The notes under the pieces were generated by a model. The model saw only the letters and a list, made by a program, of their open reading frames with translations. It made no database searches and was not told the origin of the DNA. The position numbers and the translations under genes are program-made. Below, in pieces: positions 18,663 to 28,410 of a stretch of 64,000 nt of DNA. The DNA lies in assembly GCF_015062985.1 (NCBI RefSeq), contig NZ_SUTI01000002.1, positions 1 to 64,000 on the forward strand. Direction: 5' to 3'. The stretch comes from Methanobrevibacter sp. (lineage in GTDB: Archaea > Methanobacteriota > Methanobacteria > Methanobacteriales > Methanobacteriaceae). How positions within the stretch are numbered: the stretch's first letter is position 1; each line of letters opens with the position of its first letter.

Positions 18663-19877
18663 CTAGCTAAAGTTGTATGCAGACTCCTCGTGGATATGTG
18701 TGTCCAGACCGCCTATTTCCTCATGCTCGTCAACTCTTATTCCGTTCATTGCCTTACTTAATATTTTAGCCAATATGTAGCTGATTGTGAATGCATATAT
18801 CATAGTGGCTATTACGCTGATAATCTGTATAACAAGCTGTTCTGGATTTCCATATAGCAATCCTGTTGCTCCTCCGATTGCAGGTACAGCGAAGATTCCT
18901 GTTGCAATAGCTCCCCATACACCGGACATTCCGTGGATACCCCATACATCCAAAGCATCATCATAACCAAGTTTAGGTTTTAAATAATAAATTGCAAAGT
19001 ATGAGATAATCGGAGCCACCATACCTATCATTAAAGCGCCAAAAACATCAACAAAACCTGCTGCCGGAGTGATACCGACCAATCCTGCAATTGCACCGGA
19101 TATTGCACCTAAAACAGTTGGTTTTCCAACTACATATGTATCCAGGATTGTCCAGACAACAAGCCCTACAGCCGCTGCAACATTTGACACTATGATTGCA
19201 TTTGCCGCGAGTCCATCTGCAGCAAGACCGGATCCTCCATTGAATCCCATCCATCCAAACCATAAAAGAGCAGCGCCTAAAACTGCGTATCCTAAATTAT
19301 GCGGAATTAAGCTTGCTTCTTTTCTTTTACCTAACACCAATGCGACAGCCAATGCGGAAATACCTGAGTTAATGTGAACTACTGCACCTCCCGCAAAATC
19401 AAGTGCACCCATCTGCATCAGCCATCCTCCTCCCCATACCCAGTGGGCGATAGGGACGTAGACTAAACATGCCCAAATTGGAACAAATATAACCCATGCT
19501 CTGGTTTTCATCCTACCTACAAGAGCACCTGACATGATTGCACATGTAAGCCCTGCAAATGCACATTGAAACATTACAAACAGCAAGGTTGGAATTGTTC
19601 CATTTAAATTATCCAGACCTATGCCCTGTAAAAAGAAATTGGTAGGAGCACCAATCAATCCGTTTACATCACTTCCAAACGCAAATTGGTAACCGAATAT
19701 AACCCAGATTATACTGATAATTGAAAATGCGATGAAAGTTAAAAAAATTGTATTTAAAACATTTTTACGTTTACTTAATCCTCCATAAAAAAATGCGACT
19801 GCCGGAATACTCATTAAAAGTACCAGTAATGTACAAACAAGAATCCAAGCTGTGTCGCCAGCACTAAAAACATCCAT
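18663..19877 (-). CDS. amt: ammonium transporter
   Basis: A 404-aa Amt/Rh-family channel with 11 expected membrane segments. The N-terminal AFFYGGLSKRKNVLN, FGSDVNGLIGAP, the WVWGGGWL and AGGAVVHINSGISA segments, and IHGMSGVWGAIATGIF near residue 318 are conserved, including the twin pore His residues. It precedes glnK, and its promoter carries a GGAA-N6-TTCC operator, so transcription is expected to rise on nitrogen limitation. Confidence 0.97.
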   Translation of the reverse strand: MDVFSAGDTAWILVCTLLVLLMSIPAVAFFYGGLSKRKNVLNTIFLTFIAFSIISIIWVIFGYQFAFGSDVNGLIGAPTNFFLQGIGLDNLNGTIPTLLFVMFQCAFAGLTCAIMSGALVGRMKTRAWVIFVPIWACLVYVPIAHWVWGGGWLMQMGALDFAGGAVVHINSGISALAVALVLGKRKEASLIPHNLGYAVLGAALLWFGWMGFNGGSGLAADGLAANAIIVSNVAAAVGLVVWTILDTYVVGKPTVLGAISGAIAGLVGITPAAGFVDVFGALMIGMVAPIISYFAIYYLKPKLGYDDALDVWGIHGMSGVWGAIATGIFAVPAIGGATGLLYGNPEQLVIQIISVIATMIYAFTISYILAKILSKAMNGIRVDEHEEIGGLDTHIHEESAYNFS

Positions 19878-19918
19878 TTTATCTAAACCTTAAAATAACT
19901 TATATATTAAAATCCTAT

Positions 19919-19949
19919 CGGAAGTAATATGTCGGAAGTATTCTTCCGA
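19919..19949 (-). promoter_or_regulatory. NrpR-type operator upstream of amt-glnK
   Basis: A perfect palindrome TCGGAAG-TATT-CTTCCGA at 19932-19949 contains GGAA-N6-TTCC, the operator form of the euryarchaeal nitrogen repressor NrpR. A second half-site, TCGGAAGTAATATG, lies at 19918-19931. Both are just downstream of an A/T-rich TATA-like stretch in gene direction and ~55-70 nt before the amt ATG, a position suited to repression. Confidence 0.8.
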
Positions 19950-20162
19950 TATAATAAAGTTGAACCATATCATATATAAACCTTTTTGTAAAAAAAATAA
20001 TCCACCTACATGAAAGAATTAATGAAGTGAAAAAAAATCCCATAAAAAATATACAAAATGACCTTAAAATCAATTTTTTAAGAAAATATTAAATATTAGC
20101 TTTTAAAAAAAATAATAATAGTATAGTTTAATCTATTAAACAAAATAAAAATAAGTGTTATT

Positions 20163-20450
20163 ATGAAAGACTCAGTAAAAGCCAATTTAATGATATTTTT
20201 AATAATTGCAGTGGTTTCATTCTGCATTAGCTGTGCATTTGCTAGTCTAACCATTACAGAAGAAAATGACTCATATAAATTGATACCTATTCAAAATGAT
20301 TCATTTGAACCGAAATACATTGATGAAGTTCCAACAATACTTCCAAAAATTGAAACCAATTATACGAATATAACCAAGAATACTACTGATAACCACACTA
20401 TAGAGTACATAAACTACACTTACAGAGATTGGAGTGACCTGGAATACTAA
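20163..20450 (+). CDS. small exported protein of unknown function
   Basis: A 95-aa protein with a hydrophobic N-terminal helix (~10-30, signal peptide or anchor, possible cleavage near CAFAS) followed by a short Asn/Thr/Tyr-rich tail with several NxT/S sequons (NYTNIT, NNT-like). No domain recognised. It lies 14 bp before the HD-domain gene on the same strand. Confidence 0.55.
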   Translation: MKDSVKANLMIFLIIAVVSFCISCAFASLTITEENDSYKLIPIQNDSFEPKYIDEVPTILPKIETNYTNITKNTTDNHTIEYINYTYRDWSDLEY

Positions 20451-20464
20451 TGGAGTTTGATTAA

Positions 20465-21691
20465 ATGACTGAGAAGAAAAAGTTTATCAGGGACAGTGTC
20501 TATGGAGACATAAGCTTAAATGATTTTGAAGTAAGAGTAATGGATATGCCCCAATTCCAGCGTTTAAGAAGAATCAAACAGTTGGGTTTGATAAGTTTAA
20601 TATATCCCGGCGCTACACACACCAGATTTGAACATTCTATTGGAACCATGAACCTCGGATCCAAACTTGCCGAAGAGCTTGGCCTGGAAAATGATGATAT
20701 TGAACTAATCAGAGCTTCCGCATTGGTGCATGATATCGGACATGGTCCATTTTCACATGTCTCAGAAGGAGTCCTGTCCTTTCCCCATGAGGAACTGACC
20801 AAATTTGTAATAACCGAAACATCAATGAGAGACCTGCTTGAAGAAAAATTTGATGTCAATGAGATTGTTGACATAATTAATGGAAGAGGTTATCTGGGAC
20901 CTGTCGTTTCAGGAGAGCTTGATGTGGACAGAATGGATTATCTTCTAAGGGATTCACATAATACAGGTGTTGCTTATGGAATCATCGATTATGAAAGAAT
21001 AATATCCAACTTAACACTTGAGGATGGATTGATATTGGATATCAAAGGCGTTCAAGCTGCTGAAGGGGCTCTCGTTTCAAGATATTTCATGTACCCAAGC
21101 GTATACCAGCATCATACCACAAGAATCGTCAATTCCATGTTCAGAAGAGCCCTCAAAAAGGTATTTGATGAAGGCATAATAAAAGAAAAGGACATCTACA
21201 AATATGACGATGCAGACATTATAGGCATATTCAGGCACTGCGACAATGAATTCGCAAACGACATCATGTCCAGACTGGATAACAGAAACGTCATGAAAAG
21301 GGTTAAGACAATAAGACTGGACAATTTCAAATATCCTGAAAAAATGTATAAGATTGAAGCGAAAACATTGAGAAAAGCAGAAGAAGAGATTGCAGAAGAT
21401 TACAAAATCGATAAGGATTATGTGTTCATTAATATTGCTGAATATCCTCGTTTTGATGAAATGAAAACTCAAGTTAACGTGGATGGAAAATTATATCCGT
21501 TGACCGAAATTTCAAACATTATCGGCGCATTGAGTAAGGCCCGATTTAACATACCAGACATCAGCGTTTATGTTGATGAAAGTGAAAAGTCCAAATTCCA
21601 GAAATTCAAGCTTGAAAATTACCTTGACTTACCGGAAATAGACAGAGAAAAATTCCATGGAATTCACTATGACCAAATAAAACTATTTTAG
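20465..21691 (+). CDS. HD-domain phosphohydrolase (dNTPase-like)
   Basis: A 408-aa protein of the COG1078 type. It has FQRLRRIKQLG, ATHTRFEHSIGT near residue 58-69 (first His), the HD pair in ALVHDIGHGPFSH near 87-99, and the distant Asp in SGELDVDRMDYLLRD near 157-171. Related bacterial and archaeal enzymes hydrolyse (d)NTPs. It starts a tight + strand run with ubiX (8-bp gap), cbiT, a membrane protein and mobA. Confidence 0.88.
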   Translation: MTEKKKFIRDSVYGDISLNDFEVRVMDMPQFQRLRRIKQLGLISLIYPGATHTRFEHSIGTMNLGSKLAEELGLENDDIELIRASALVHDIGHGPFSHVSEGVLSFPHEELTKFVITETSMRDLLEEKFDVNEIVDIINGRGYLGPVVSGELDVDRMDYLLRDSHNTGVAYGIIDYERIISNLTLEDGLILDIKGVQAAEGALVSRYFMYPSVYQHHTTRIVNSMFRRALKKVFDEGIIKEKDIYKYDDADIIGIFRHCDNEFANDIMSRLDNRNVMKRVKTIRLDNFKYPEKMYKIEAKTLRKAEEEIAEDYKIDKDYVFINIAEYPRFDEMKTQVNVDGKLYPLTEISNIIGALSKARFNIPDISVYVDESEKSKFQKFKLENYLDLPEIDREKFHGIHYDQIKLF

Positions 21692-21699
21692 GAGATAAA

Positions 21700-22248
21700 A
21701 TGATAGTAGTTGCAATTACAGGAGCAAGCGGAGTAATATATGGAATAAGACTCCTTGAAGCTCTGAAAGATTTGAAAATTGAGAATTCCTTAGTAATAAG
21801 CGATGCCGGAAAAATCGTCATTGAATCCGAAACAGACTATTCAGTCGAAGATGTTATTCAATTGGCAGACGCTTATTATGAATTCAATGACCTGACCGCT
21901 TCAATAAACAGCGGTTCATTTAAAGCAGATGCATTGGCAATTGTACCATGTTCAATGAAAACCTTGTCATCAATAGCTAATGGATATGGATCAAATACAA
22001 TTACACGAGTGGCCGATGTGAGTTTGAAGGAAAGGAGACCTACAGTAATTGTCCCTCGCGAAACACCTCTTAGGAGCGTTCATCTGCAAAACATGCTAAC
22101 ATTATCACAAGAAGGAGCTATAATTTTACCTGCAATGCCCGGTTTCTATTCAACACATGACAGCGTTGATGACCAAATCAACTTTATTGTCGGCAAAATT
22201 CTGGACTCATTGAAAATTGAAAACAATCTATTTAAAAGGTGGGAGTAA
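21700..22248 (+). CDS. ubiX: flavin prenyltransferase
   Basis: A 182-aa UbiX enzyme that prenylates FMN to make the cofactor for UbiD-type decarboxylases. N-terminal ITGASGVIYGIRLLEAL binds FMN; ALAIVPCSMKTLSSIANGYG and RDETPL-like PRETPLRSVHLQNM form the active site. Full length. The cognate UbiD is not in this window. GGAGATAAAATG gives a clear start; its stop is immediately followed by the cbiT ATG. Confidence 0.95.
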   Translation: MIVVAITGASGVIYGIRLLEALKDLKIENSLVISDAGKIVIESETDYSVEDVIQLADAYYEFNDLTASINSGSFKADALAIVPCSMKTLSSIANGYGSNTITRVADVSLKERRPTVIVPRETPLRSVHLQNMLTLSQEGAIILPAMPGFYSTHDSVDDQINFIVGKILDSLKIENNLFKRWE

Positions 22249-22812
22249 ATGTTAGAAGATAAGGATTTTATCAAATCCTGTGATGTGCCAGGACCTACAA
22301 AAGAAGCTATAAGAGCCATAATCCTCTATAAATCCGATGTTACATCCGATGACATAGTTGTTGACTGCGGATGTGGAACCGGAGGAATAACCTGCGAATT
22401 TTCCCAGAGGGCTCGTGAAGTAATTTCAATTGATACAAACCCTGAAGCTATTGAGATAACTTCTAAAAACCTTGAAAAATTTGGTCTTGGAGACAATGTC
22501 ACATTGATTAACGATGACGGAGCAAATGCTATAAAAAATATTGACAATATTGACATTGCCGTTGTTGGGGGCAGCGGCAGACAGCTTGAAAATATTTTAG
22601 ACATTGTTCATGATAAATTAAATTCAAAAGGCAGAATAATCATTACGGCTATACTTGTCGACACCAAAGTAGAAGCAGTAAACAAGCTTAAGGAGTTGGG
22701 ATACAATCCTAAACTCATGGAAGTTAACGTTTCTAACGGACGTGTTCTTGACCGTGGAATCCTAATGATGAGTGAAAACCCTATAGCCATAATAACTGCT
22801 AAAAAAAGATAA
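22249..22812 (+). CDS. cbiT: cobalt-precorrin-6B C15-methyltransferase (decarboxylating)
   Basis: A 187-aa SAM-dependent Rossmann methyltransferase. GPTKEAIRAIIL near the N-terminus, VVDCGCGTGGITCEFS (SAM site I) near 38-53, ISIDTNPEAIEI and the IAVVGGSGRQLE stretch match CbiT of the anaerobic cobalamin pathway, needed for methanogen corrinoids. It abuts ubiX with no spacer. Confidence 0.92.
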   Translation: MLEDKDFIKSCDVPGPTKEAIRAIILYKSDVTSDDIVVDCGCGTGGITCEFSQRAREVISIDTNPEAIEITSKNLEKFGLGDNVTLINDDGANAIKNIDNIDIAVVGGSGRQLENILDIVHDKLNSKGRIIITAILVDTKVEAVNKLKELGYNPKLMEVNVSNGRVLDRGILMMSENPIAIITAKKR

Positions 22813-22832
22813 AAAAAACTGGAGATTAGAAA

Positions 22833-23591
22833 ATGGATGAACACAAACGTTGGAAAATTAAATTTTCAATTCTGATGGTTATTCTAATAATCATTATCTA
22901 TGGGTCAAATTACCTTGTATTAGGTGATGCGGAGCATATCATTTCATATATCTGGACCCATTTAGGATTTATCCCAGTGGATATCCTTGTAGTGGCATTC
23001 TTACTCGATGAAATTATCGAAAGAAAAGAAAAAGAAGCCATGCTTGAAAAATTGGACATGCTTATGAGCACATTCTTTTCAGAAGTGGGCAATGAGTTGA
23101 TTAGCCAATTAAGTGCAGTGAACAAATATAAAACAAACACTGAAAATTTAAAATCAATTAAAAACTGGAATCAAAAGGATTACGAAAACAAACTGGCTGA
23201 ACTCAAAGATGCAAGCATTGATTTCACCGCAGACATTGCACCGGAACAAAGGGAGGAATTCCTGGAAAACCTAAGGTCATTGCTCGTATCCAAAAGGGAA
23301 TTCATTATTAATTTAATAAACAACCCTAATTTGCTTGAAAAAGAGGAATTTACCGCATTGATAAATTCAATTCTCCACTTGGATGAAGAATTAGAACACA
23401 GAACAGACTTAGCTTTAGTCAATGACAGTGATTTTGGACATTTGAATGGAGATATGCAAAGGGTATACGATAAGCTGGTCTATGAATGGGTATACTATCT
23501 AAAATACCTTGACAAACATTATCCGTACATGATTGCATTGATCATTCGTACAAATCCTTTTGACGAAGATGCAGACGTATATGTGAAATAG
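22833..23591 (+). CDS. hypothetical two-TM protein with helical cytoplasmic domain
   Basis: A 252-aa protein with two N-terminal membrane helices (~9-28 and ~38-62) and a long charged, helix-rich domain (KEKEAMLEKLDMLMSTFF, then KYKTNTENLKSIKNW). No catalytic motif; overall like a small membrane sensor or scaffold. In operon with cbiT (20 bp) and mobA (17 bp), but no functional link is evident. Confidence 0.65.
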   Translation: MDEHKRWKIKFSILMVILIIIIYGSNYLVLGDAEHIISYIWTHLGFIPVDILVVAFLLDEIIERKEKEAMLEKLDMLMSTFFSEVGNELISQLSAVNKYKTNTENLKSIKNWNQKDYENKLAELKDASIDFTADIAPEQREEFLENLRSLLVSKREFIINLINNPNLLEKEEFTALINSILHLDEELEHRTDLALVNDSDFGHLNGDMQRVYDKLVYEWVYYLKYLDKHYPYMIALIIRTNPFDEDADVYVK

Positions 23592-23608
23592 ACATTGGGA
23601 GATTTAAT

Positions 23609-24238
23609 ATGAGTAGTGCAGCTGAAAATGATGAAAATATTAAATCTTGCATTATTCTATGTGGAGGACAGAGTAGAAGAATGGGTCGTGATAAAGGATC
23701 TATGATTATTCAAGATAAACCTATGATAAAACACATTCTTTCTACTTTAAACCATCAAATTGACGAAGTTTTAATTGTTTTAAATGACCAAAAAAGGATT
23801 GACAGATATAACGAGTTCATCAATCCTCATGATTACACATACACCATCACATTTCTAGAAGATAATATAAAAAATAAAGGTCCCATGCCCGGAATAATGA
23901 CAGGTCTTTCAAAAATCAGCAGCGACTATGCCCTGATTTTGCCATGCGACAGCCCTTATGTTTCCGAGAAATATGTCAAATCAATTTTTGAAGAATTAAG
24001 CGACGATTACCAGGCAATTGTACCATATCATGACCCTAACGACAAGTTGAAAACATCAGAACCGCTACATTCCATTTATAATAAGAGCATAATACCGATT
24101 ATTGAAGAGTTGGTCAATGAAGATGTTTTGCATATCAAGGGACTGATAGAAAAAATAGATGCAAAATTTGTTTTGATTGATAATAAAAAAATAGAAAAAA
24201 AAGAATTTAAAAATCTTAATCGTCCAGAGGACATTTAA
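23609..24238 (+). CDS. mobA: molybdenum cofactor guanylyltransferase
   Basis: A 209-aa nucleotidyltransferase that attaches GMP to molybdopterin, relevant for formylmethanofuran dehydrogenase and formate dehydrogenase. The N-terminal IILCGGQSRRMGRDKGSM is the GTP-binding signature and LILPCDSPYV holds the metal-binding Asp. Its TAA stop overlaps the convergent rrp42 stop. Confidence 0.88.
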   Translation: MSSAAENDENIKSCIILCGGQSRRMGRDKGSMIIQDKPMIKHILSTLNHQIDEVLIVLNDQKRIDRYNEFINPHDYTYTITFLEDNIKNKGPMPGIMTGLSKISSDYALILPCDSPYVSEKYVKSIFEELSDDYQAIVPYHDPNDKLKTSEPLHSIYNKSIIPIIEELVNEDVLHIKGLIEKIDAKFVLIDNKKIEKKEFKNLNRPEDI

Positions 24239-25029
24239 AGATTTTCAATTAACTCTTTTACTTTTACTACTGCAGTATTTACACAGTAGAGAATTTCATC
24301 TTTAGTTAATGGTTCTCTTCCACCTTTTTGCATGGAGCAGATGTGACCATCTTTTGTAACACCAACATTCAAACGAGCACTAGCTACTCTTTCTTCATCC
24401 AATGTTGGGTCAATAATCATTTTATCACCAATTTTAACGAAAGTACATAATGCCAATTCGTTGTTGATTGGTAAATCAAAGGTTTCTTCTTCACTGATGA
24501 CTACTTCTTCATCCACAATTTCTGCAACAGGCAATTTAGTGGATTTGAGTGCAGCCATAACTGCTAATTCACATGCATCGAAAAGGTTTCCACAGTTGTC
24601 GATAATGTGCAAGTCAATGAATAACATCCAAACGTGTTTTCCTTCCTCAACACATAACTTATCCAATTCCACCAATTCACTTTCACGAATACCTCTGTCA
24701 ACAACACGTGCAAGTTCAATGGAATCATCACTAGGTGGTCCCGGTTCGAAATTAGGATCAGCCATTGGTAACATTTCACAATTGGTCATTAATACACCTA
24801 AATCAGGAGTGTCTGGGAATGGAGTTCCTAATTGTGGTTTGATACCTACCATAACTTGAGTTCCACCAAGTTTTACGCGAGCAGAACCTTCAGCTTTAGA
24901 AATAACATTAGTTTCAATGGTAACATCTCTATACTCAGTTAAACCCCTGCCATCTTCTCTTTTATCGTTTTTGACAAGGTTAACAATACTTTGTCTTGTA
25001 ATTTCTGGTACTATATCCATATTATCCAC
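24235..25029 (-). CDS. rrp42: exosome complex subunit Rrp42
   Basis: A 264-aa RNase PH-fold subunit, structurally essential but catalytically inactive on its own, in the archaeal exosome ring. DGRGLTEYRDV, GSARVKLGGTQVMVGIKP and GKHVWMLFIDLHIIDNCGNL are typical. It lies 3 bp after rrp41 in the psmA-sbdS-rrp4-rrp41-rrp42 run. The ribosomal and RNA polymerase genes that often follow in archaea are replaced by a convergent mobA. Confidence 0.95.
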   Translation of the reverse strand: MDNMDIVPEITRQSIVNLVKNDKREDGRGLTEYRDVTIETNVISKAEGSARVKLGGTQVMVGIKPQLGTPFPDTPDLGVLMTNCEMLPMADPNFEPGPPSDDSIELARVVDRGIRESELVELDKLCVEEGKHVWMLFIDLHIIDNCGNLFDACELAVMAALKSTKLPVAEIVDEEVVISEEETFDLPINNELALCTFVKIGDKMIIDPTLDEERVASARLNVGVTKDGHICSMQKGGREPLTKDEILYCVNTAVVKVKELIENL

Positions 25030-25032
25030 TCA

Positions 25033-25728
25033 CTATTCTGTAGAATACTTTTTCATTAAAGCTTCTTTTTGAAGTTCACTAACTTTAAGACATCCTTCCA
25101 TAGCTAAATTGATTGCCTTTTCAAATTCCTCTTCGGTTAAATTACCGTCACTTTGCAATAATGTAATTTCGCCGGTTCTTGGCATCATAGCTATTGGAAC
25201 ATCAGCTTGTCCTTCCTTATCCTCATATTCTGACAAGTCAAGAACAATTTCATCATTAACTTTACCTGCAGCACATCCTACAACAATATCTTTCATAGGA
25301 ATTCCTGCATCAACAAGTGCAACAGAAGCTGCTGTAATACCAGCACAACGAGTTCCACCTTCAGCTTCTATTACTTCTATATAAATATCAATCATTGAAC
25401 GAGGGTAATTTTCCAACATTAAAGCCGGTCTTAAAGCATCAGCTGTAATTTTAGAAATTTCAGAAGACCTTCTGTCAGGTCCTGGCCTTTTCCTGTCATC
25501 TACTGAAAATGGTGCCATATTGTATCTGCATCTGATTACACCTGAATTAGGTTCGAGTAATCTTCTAATATATGATTCCCTAGGACCATAAACAGCAACT
25601 AAAATTTTATTTCCACCAACTTCTAAGTAAGCTGAACCATCTGCACGTTCAAGTACTCCAGCTTCTATTTTAATAGGACGTAACTCATCAAATTTCCTAC
25701 CATCCTTTCTAATAAATTCTGACATCAT
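25033..25728 (-). CDS. rrp41: exosome complex exonuclease Rrp41
   Basis: The 231-aa catalytic RNase PH-fold subunit of the phosphorolytic archaeal exosome (3'-5' RNA decay and tailing). GRKFDELRPIKIEAGVL, GSAYLEVGGNKILVAVYGPRE and RSSEISKITADALRPAL are diagnostic, with Arg residues for RNA binding and IEVIEAEGGTRCAGITAASV near the active site. Two adjacent ATGs follow GAGGTTGAT; either (25728 or 25725) is possible. Confidence 0.96.
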   Translation of the reverse strand: MMSEFIRKDGRKFDELRPIKIEAGVLERADGSAYLEVGGNKILVAVYGPRESYIRRLLEPNSGVIRCRYNMAPFSVDDRKRPGPDRRSSEISKITADALRPALMLENYPRSMIDIYIEVIEAEGGTRCAGITAASVALVDAGIPMKDIVVGCAAGKVNDEIVLDLSEYEDKEGQADVPIAMMPRTGEITLLQSDGNLTEEEFEKAINLAMEGCLKVSELQKEALMKKYSTE

Positions 25729-25752
25729 ATCAACCTCTTAATCTGCGAAGAA

Positions 25753-26667
25753 TTATTTATTATTTAATATAAAAGAATTATTTGAGTTTTCACCATAAGA
25801 TAATGAACCGTCTTTTTTGGTTTTATTTTTTCTTTTTAATTCTTCAATAACTTTAGCTATATTGGGTTTATCTTGCTTTTCTTTTTTCTCTTCTTCTTCC
25901 TTTTCCTCTTCTTCTAATTCTTCTTTAAAATTTTGAAGTTTAGGTTTTTCTAAAACAAATTCTTCCTCCTCTTCTTTAACTTCTTCAGGAGGTAATTCAC
26001 CATCAATAGCTAAATACAATTTGTTTTTAATTTTATTAGTTAACCCAGAAGTATGAGCTTCAGCTTCAATTAAATGAATTATGTTCTTGGTAAGTTGTTC
26101 CATGTCCTCGTCACCTTTAACCCATACGAGACCATTTTGACCAACAACGATTTTACAATTGGTTTTGTCTTTAATCATGTTGATCATAGAACCTTTTTTA
26201 CCGATTAATCTAGGAACTTTGGTTGGAGCGATATCTACTATGATTCCTCCTTTGAATTTACCCATTCCTCTTCCTTTCAAACCGAGTTTTGCCTTCTTGA
26301 TTTCATCAACATCGACAACTCTTAAAAATAGAACATCCCCAATATCATAAACTTTATTGAGTTCTTTTTTCTCACGACCAAACACTTCAAAAGCAGGTAA
26401 AATACCGGAGTAAGGTGAATTAATGTCTACATCCCACATTGAGAATCTGACATCATTAATCTTACCTATTACAACATCTCCTTTTTTAGGAACGTATTTG
26501 CTTTTAAGAGGAATAACTCTAAGTTTCTTATTCCTCAAAGAAACAAGTCCCATTAAAGAGGAGCATACTTTACCATTCTCTTTAAAGGTACCTCTTCCTG
26601 AATAGTATTCATCGTCAGCCAAAATCTGACCAGGAATAACTAAATCTTTATTTTCCACATATATCAT
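25753..26667 (-). CDS. rrp4: exosome RNA-binding subunit Rrp4
   Basis: A 304-aa cap protein with an N-terminal domain (VIPGQILADDEYYSGRGTF), an S1 domain (~65-140) and a KH domain around GGIIVDIAPTKVPRLIGKKG. Beyond residue ~225 there is a low-complexity Glu/Lys tail unusual in length for Rrp4, probably disordered. Part of the exosome operon, 24 bp before rrp41. Confidence 0.94.
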   Translation of the reverse strand: MIYVENKDLVIPGQILADDEYYSGRGTFKENGKVCSSLMGLVSLRNKKLRVIPLKSKYVPKKGDVVIGKINDVRFSMWDVDINSPYSGILPAFEVFGREKKELNKVYDIGDVLFLRVVDVDEIKKAKLGLKGRGMGKFKGGIIVDIAPTKVPRLIGKKGSMINMIKDKTNCKIVVGQNGLVWVKGDEDMEQLTKNIIHLIEAEAHTSGLTNKIKNKLYLAIDGELPPEEVKEEEEEFVLEKPKLQNFKEELEEEEKEEEEKKEKQDKPNIAKVIEELKRKNKTKKDGSLSYGENSNNSFILNNK

Positions 26668-26687
26668 AATAATCCCATAAACTTAAA

Positions 26688-27389
26688 TTATTTAATAATC
26701 CTAGTTTCCGCTTCTCCACTTGAAATATCAGCCATTTTAGCATTGAAAGAATTTTGAAGACCACCAGGCATCTCTATAATACCAATCCAGGAACCGTCTT
26801 GCTGCCATTCTTCATTTATAATTTCACCAAAACCATGAATAACAGAATAAGCACTTCCAGCAGCCGCTCCAGGGAGTCTTACAGCTATCTTAACTTTCTC
26901 AAACCGGATAGGAATTAACGGTTTGATGGCTTTTAACGCGGATTGTGCTTGCTGATCAACTGATGTGAAAGGGTCAAACTTAACCTTTGCTTCATCGCAT
27001 GCATTTTCAATTCTTTGAACTGGATGAGGCAAACCATTTTGAGGATTAATCGCTTCTTTAGCAATTTTATTAATAACCAATTTTCGTTTGTCCTCCTGCA
27101 TTTTTCTTTTTTGGTCTGCAGTTAATTGAACAGTTCCCTTTTCAAGTATAATCTTAGAAACTTCGATAGGATCAGTAGTTTCAAAAATTTTATTCATAGA
27201 TTCATCAGAAGCCTTATCTCCTTTTTTAGAATCTTTAAAAATTTCTTCAACAGCTAAAAGATCTTCAATGGCAACATCTGGACCATCAGGATTCCTATAA
27301 TCAGCTGCTAAATCAGGATCAACCAATATTTCAAAGTGTTCACCAGAATATTCATATTTAGCGATGATAGCTTCATCAACATTTACCAT
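26688..27389 (-). CDS. SBDS/Sdo1-type ribosome maturation factor
   Basis: A 233-aa homologue of Shwachman-Bodian-Diamond syndrome protein, which in archaea and eukaryotes helps release anti-association factors from the large ribosomal subunit. It has the N-terminal fold (VDEAIIAKYEYSGEHFEIL), the central helical part (TADQKRKMQEDKRKLVI) and the C-terminal ferredoxin-like domain (FEKVKIAVRLPG). The position between psmA and rrp4 is the conserved archaeal arrangement. Confidence 0.95.
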   Translation of the reverse strand: MVNVDEAIIAKYEYSGEHFEILVDPDLAADYRNPDGPDVAIEDLLAVEEIFKDSKKGDKASDESMNKIFETTDPIEVSKIILEKGTVQLTADQKRKMQEDKRKLVINKIAKEAINPQNGLPHPVQRIENACDEAKVKFDPFTSVDQQAQSALKAIKPLIPIRFEKVKIAVRLPGAAAGSAYSVIHGFGEIINEEWQQDGSWIGIIEMPGGLQNSFNAKMADISSGEAETRIIK

Positions 27390-27422
27390 TGAAACATCCC
27401 CTAACTAATAATTTGAGAAGAA

Positions 27423-28196
27423 TTATTCATCAAACTCTTCTTCAGAATCCTCTTCAGATTCTTCCTCTTCCTCTTCGACAAGCACTTCATCAATATATTT
27501 TTGAACTTCATCTTGAGGGAGTTTTTCATATTTTTCATCTTCAATTTTGATTACTGCAATTTCAACATTTTTTGAAGTGGTTTCATGATCTGTTGCACCA
27601 TTAATGGCAGTTAAAGCCAAACCGATGGCATCTTCTAAAGTCAAGTCATCCTTATAGTTTTCTTCAAAAATTTCCATAGCAGCAGACCTTCCTGAACCGA
27701 TAGCAGTTGCTTTGTATTCAATTAATGCACCACTTGGGTCAGTTTCGAATAATTTGCATTTGCCATTGTATACTCCACCGATAATCAATGCAGAACCGAA
27801 CGGCCTTACACCACCATTTTGAGTGTATAACTGCAGCATGTCACATAGTTTTTTTGATAGACTAGTAACACGAATTGGTTCACTATAAGTTATTTTATTT
27901 ATCTGTGCTTCAACTCTTGCCCTTTCTACCAATGCTCTTGCATCAGCAACGAGACCTGAAGTAGCGGCCCCGATATGTTCATCTATCTTGAATATTTTTT
28001 CAATAGATGATGCTTCAACTAAACTAGAAGTAGTTCTTTTGTCAACAGCTAAAACAATACCTTCGGAACTTTTTACACCAATAGATGTAGTTCCTCTTTT
28101 AACAGCTTCTCTTGCATATTCTACTTGGAAAAGTCTTCCATCTGGGCTAAATACAGTAATTGCCCTATCATATCCAGCATTTTGTAAAGGTTGCAT
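27423..28196 (-). CDS. psmA: proteasome alpha subunit
   Basis: A 257-aa alpha subunit of the 20S proteasome. The alpha signature YDRAITVFSPDGRLFQVEYA at the N-terminus, RGTTSIGVKS and SGLVADARAL are present; there is no processed N-terminal Thr. The C-terminal ~25 residues are a run of Glu/Ser/Asp. It heads the sbdS-exosome transcript. Confidence 0.97.
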   Translation of the reverse strand: MQPLQNAGYDRAITVFSPDGRLFQVEYAREAVKRGTTSIGVKSSEGIVLAVDKRTTSSLVEASSIEKIFKIDEHIGAATSGLVADARALVERARVEAQINKITYSEPIRVTSLSKKLCDMLQLYTQNGGVRPFGSALIIGGVYNGKCKLFETDPSGALIEYKATAIGSGRSAAMEIFEENYKDDLTLEDAIGLALTAINGATDHETTSKNVEIAVIKIEDEKYEKLPQDEVQKYIDEVLVEEEEEESEEDSEEEFDE

Positions 28197-28410
28197 AATA
28201 ATACCTCACATTTTAATAACTAATTTATAAATTTCAAATTCGACTGCGTAAAAAAATAAAACCAAATCTCCATGAAAAGGCAAATTTAAATTTTAATTAC
28301 TAAATCTTAGAAATTAAAATGATTTTTTATTCTTTTTTCCATAAATCCAATTGATATTTATATTAATATATTATTTATAAAGTTTTCTATTTTATAATAA
28401 CAAAAAGTAA

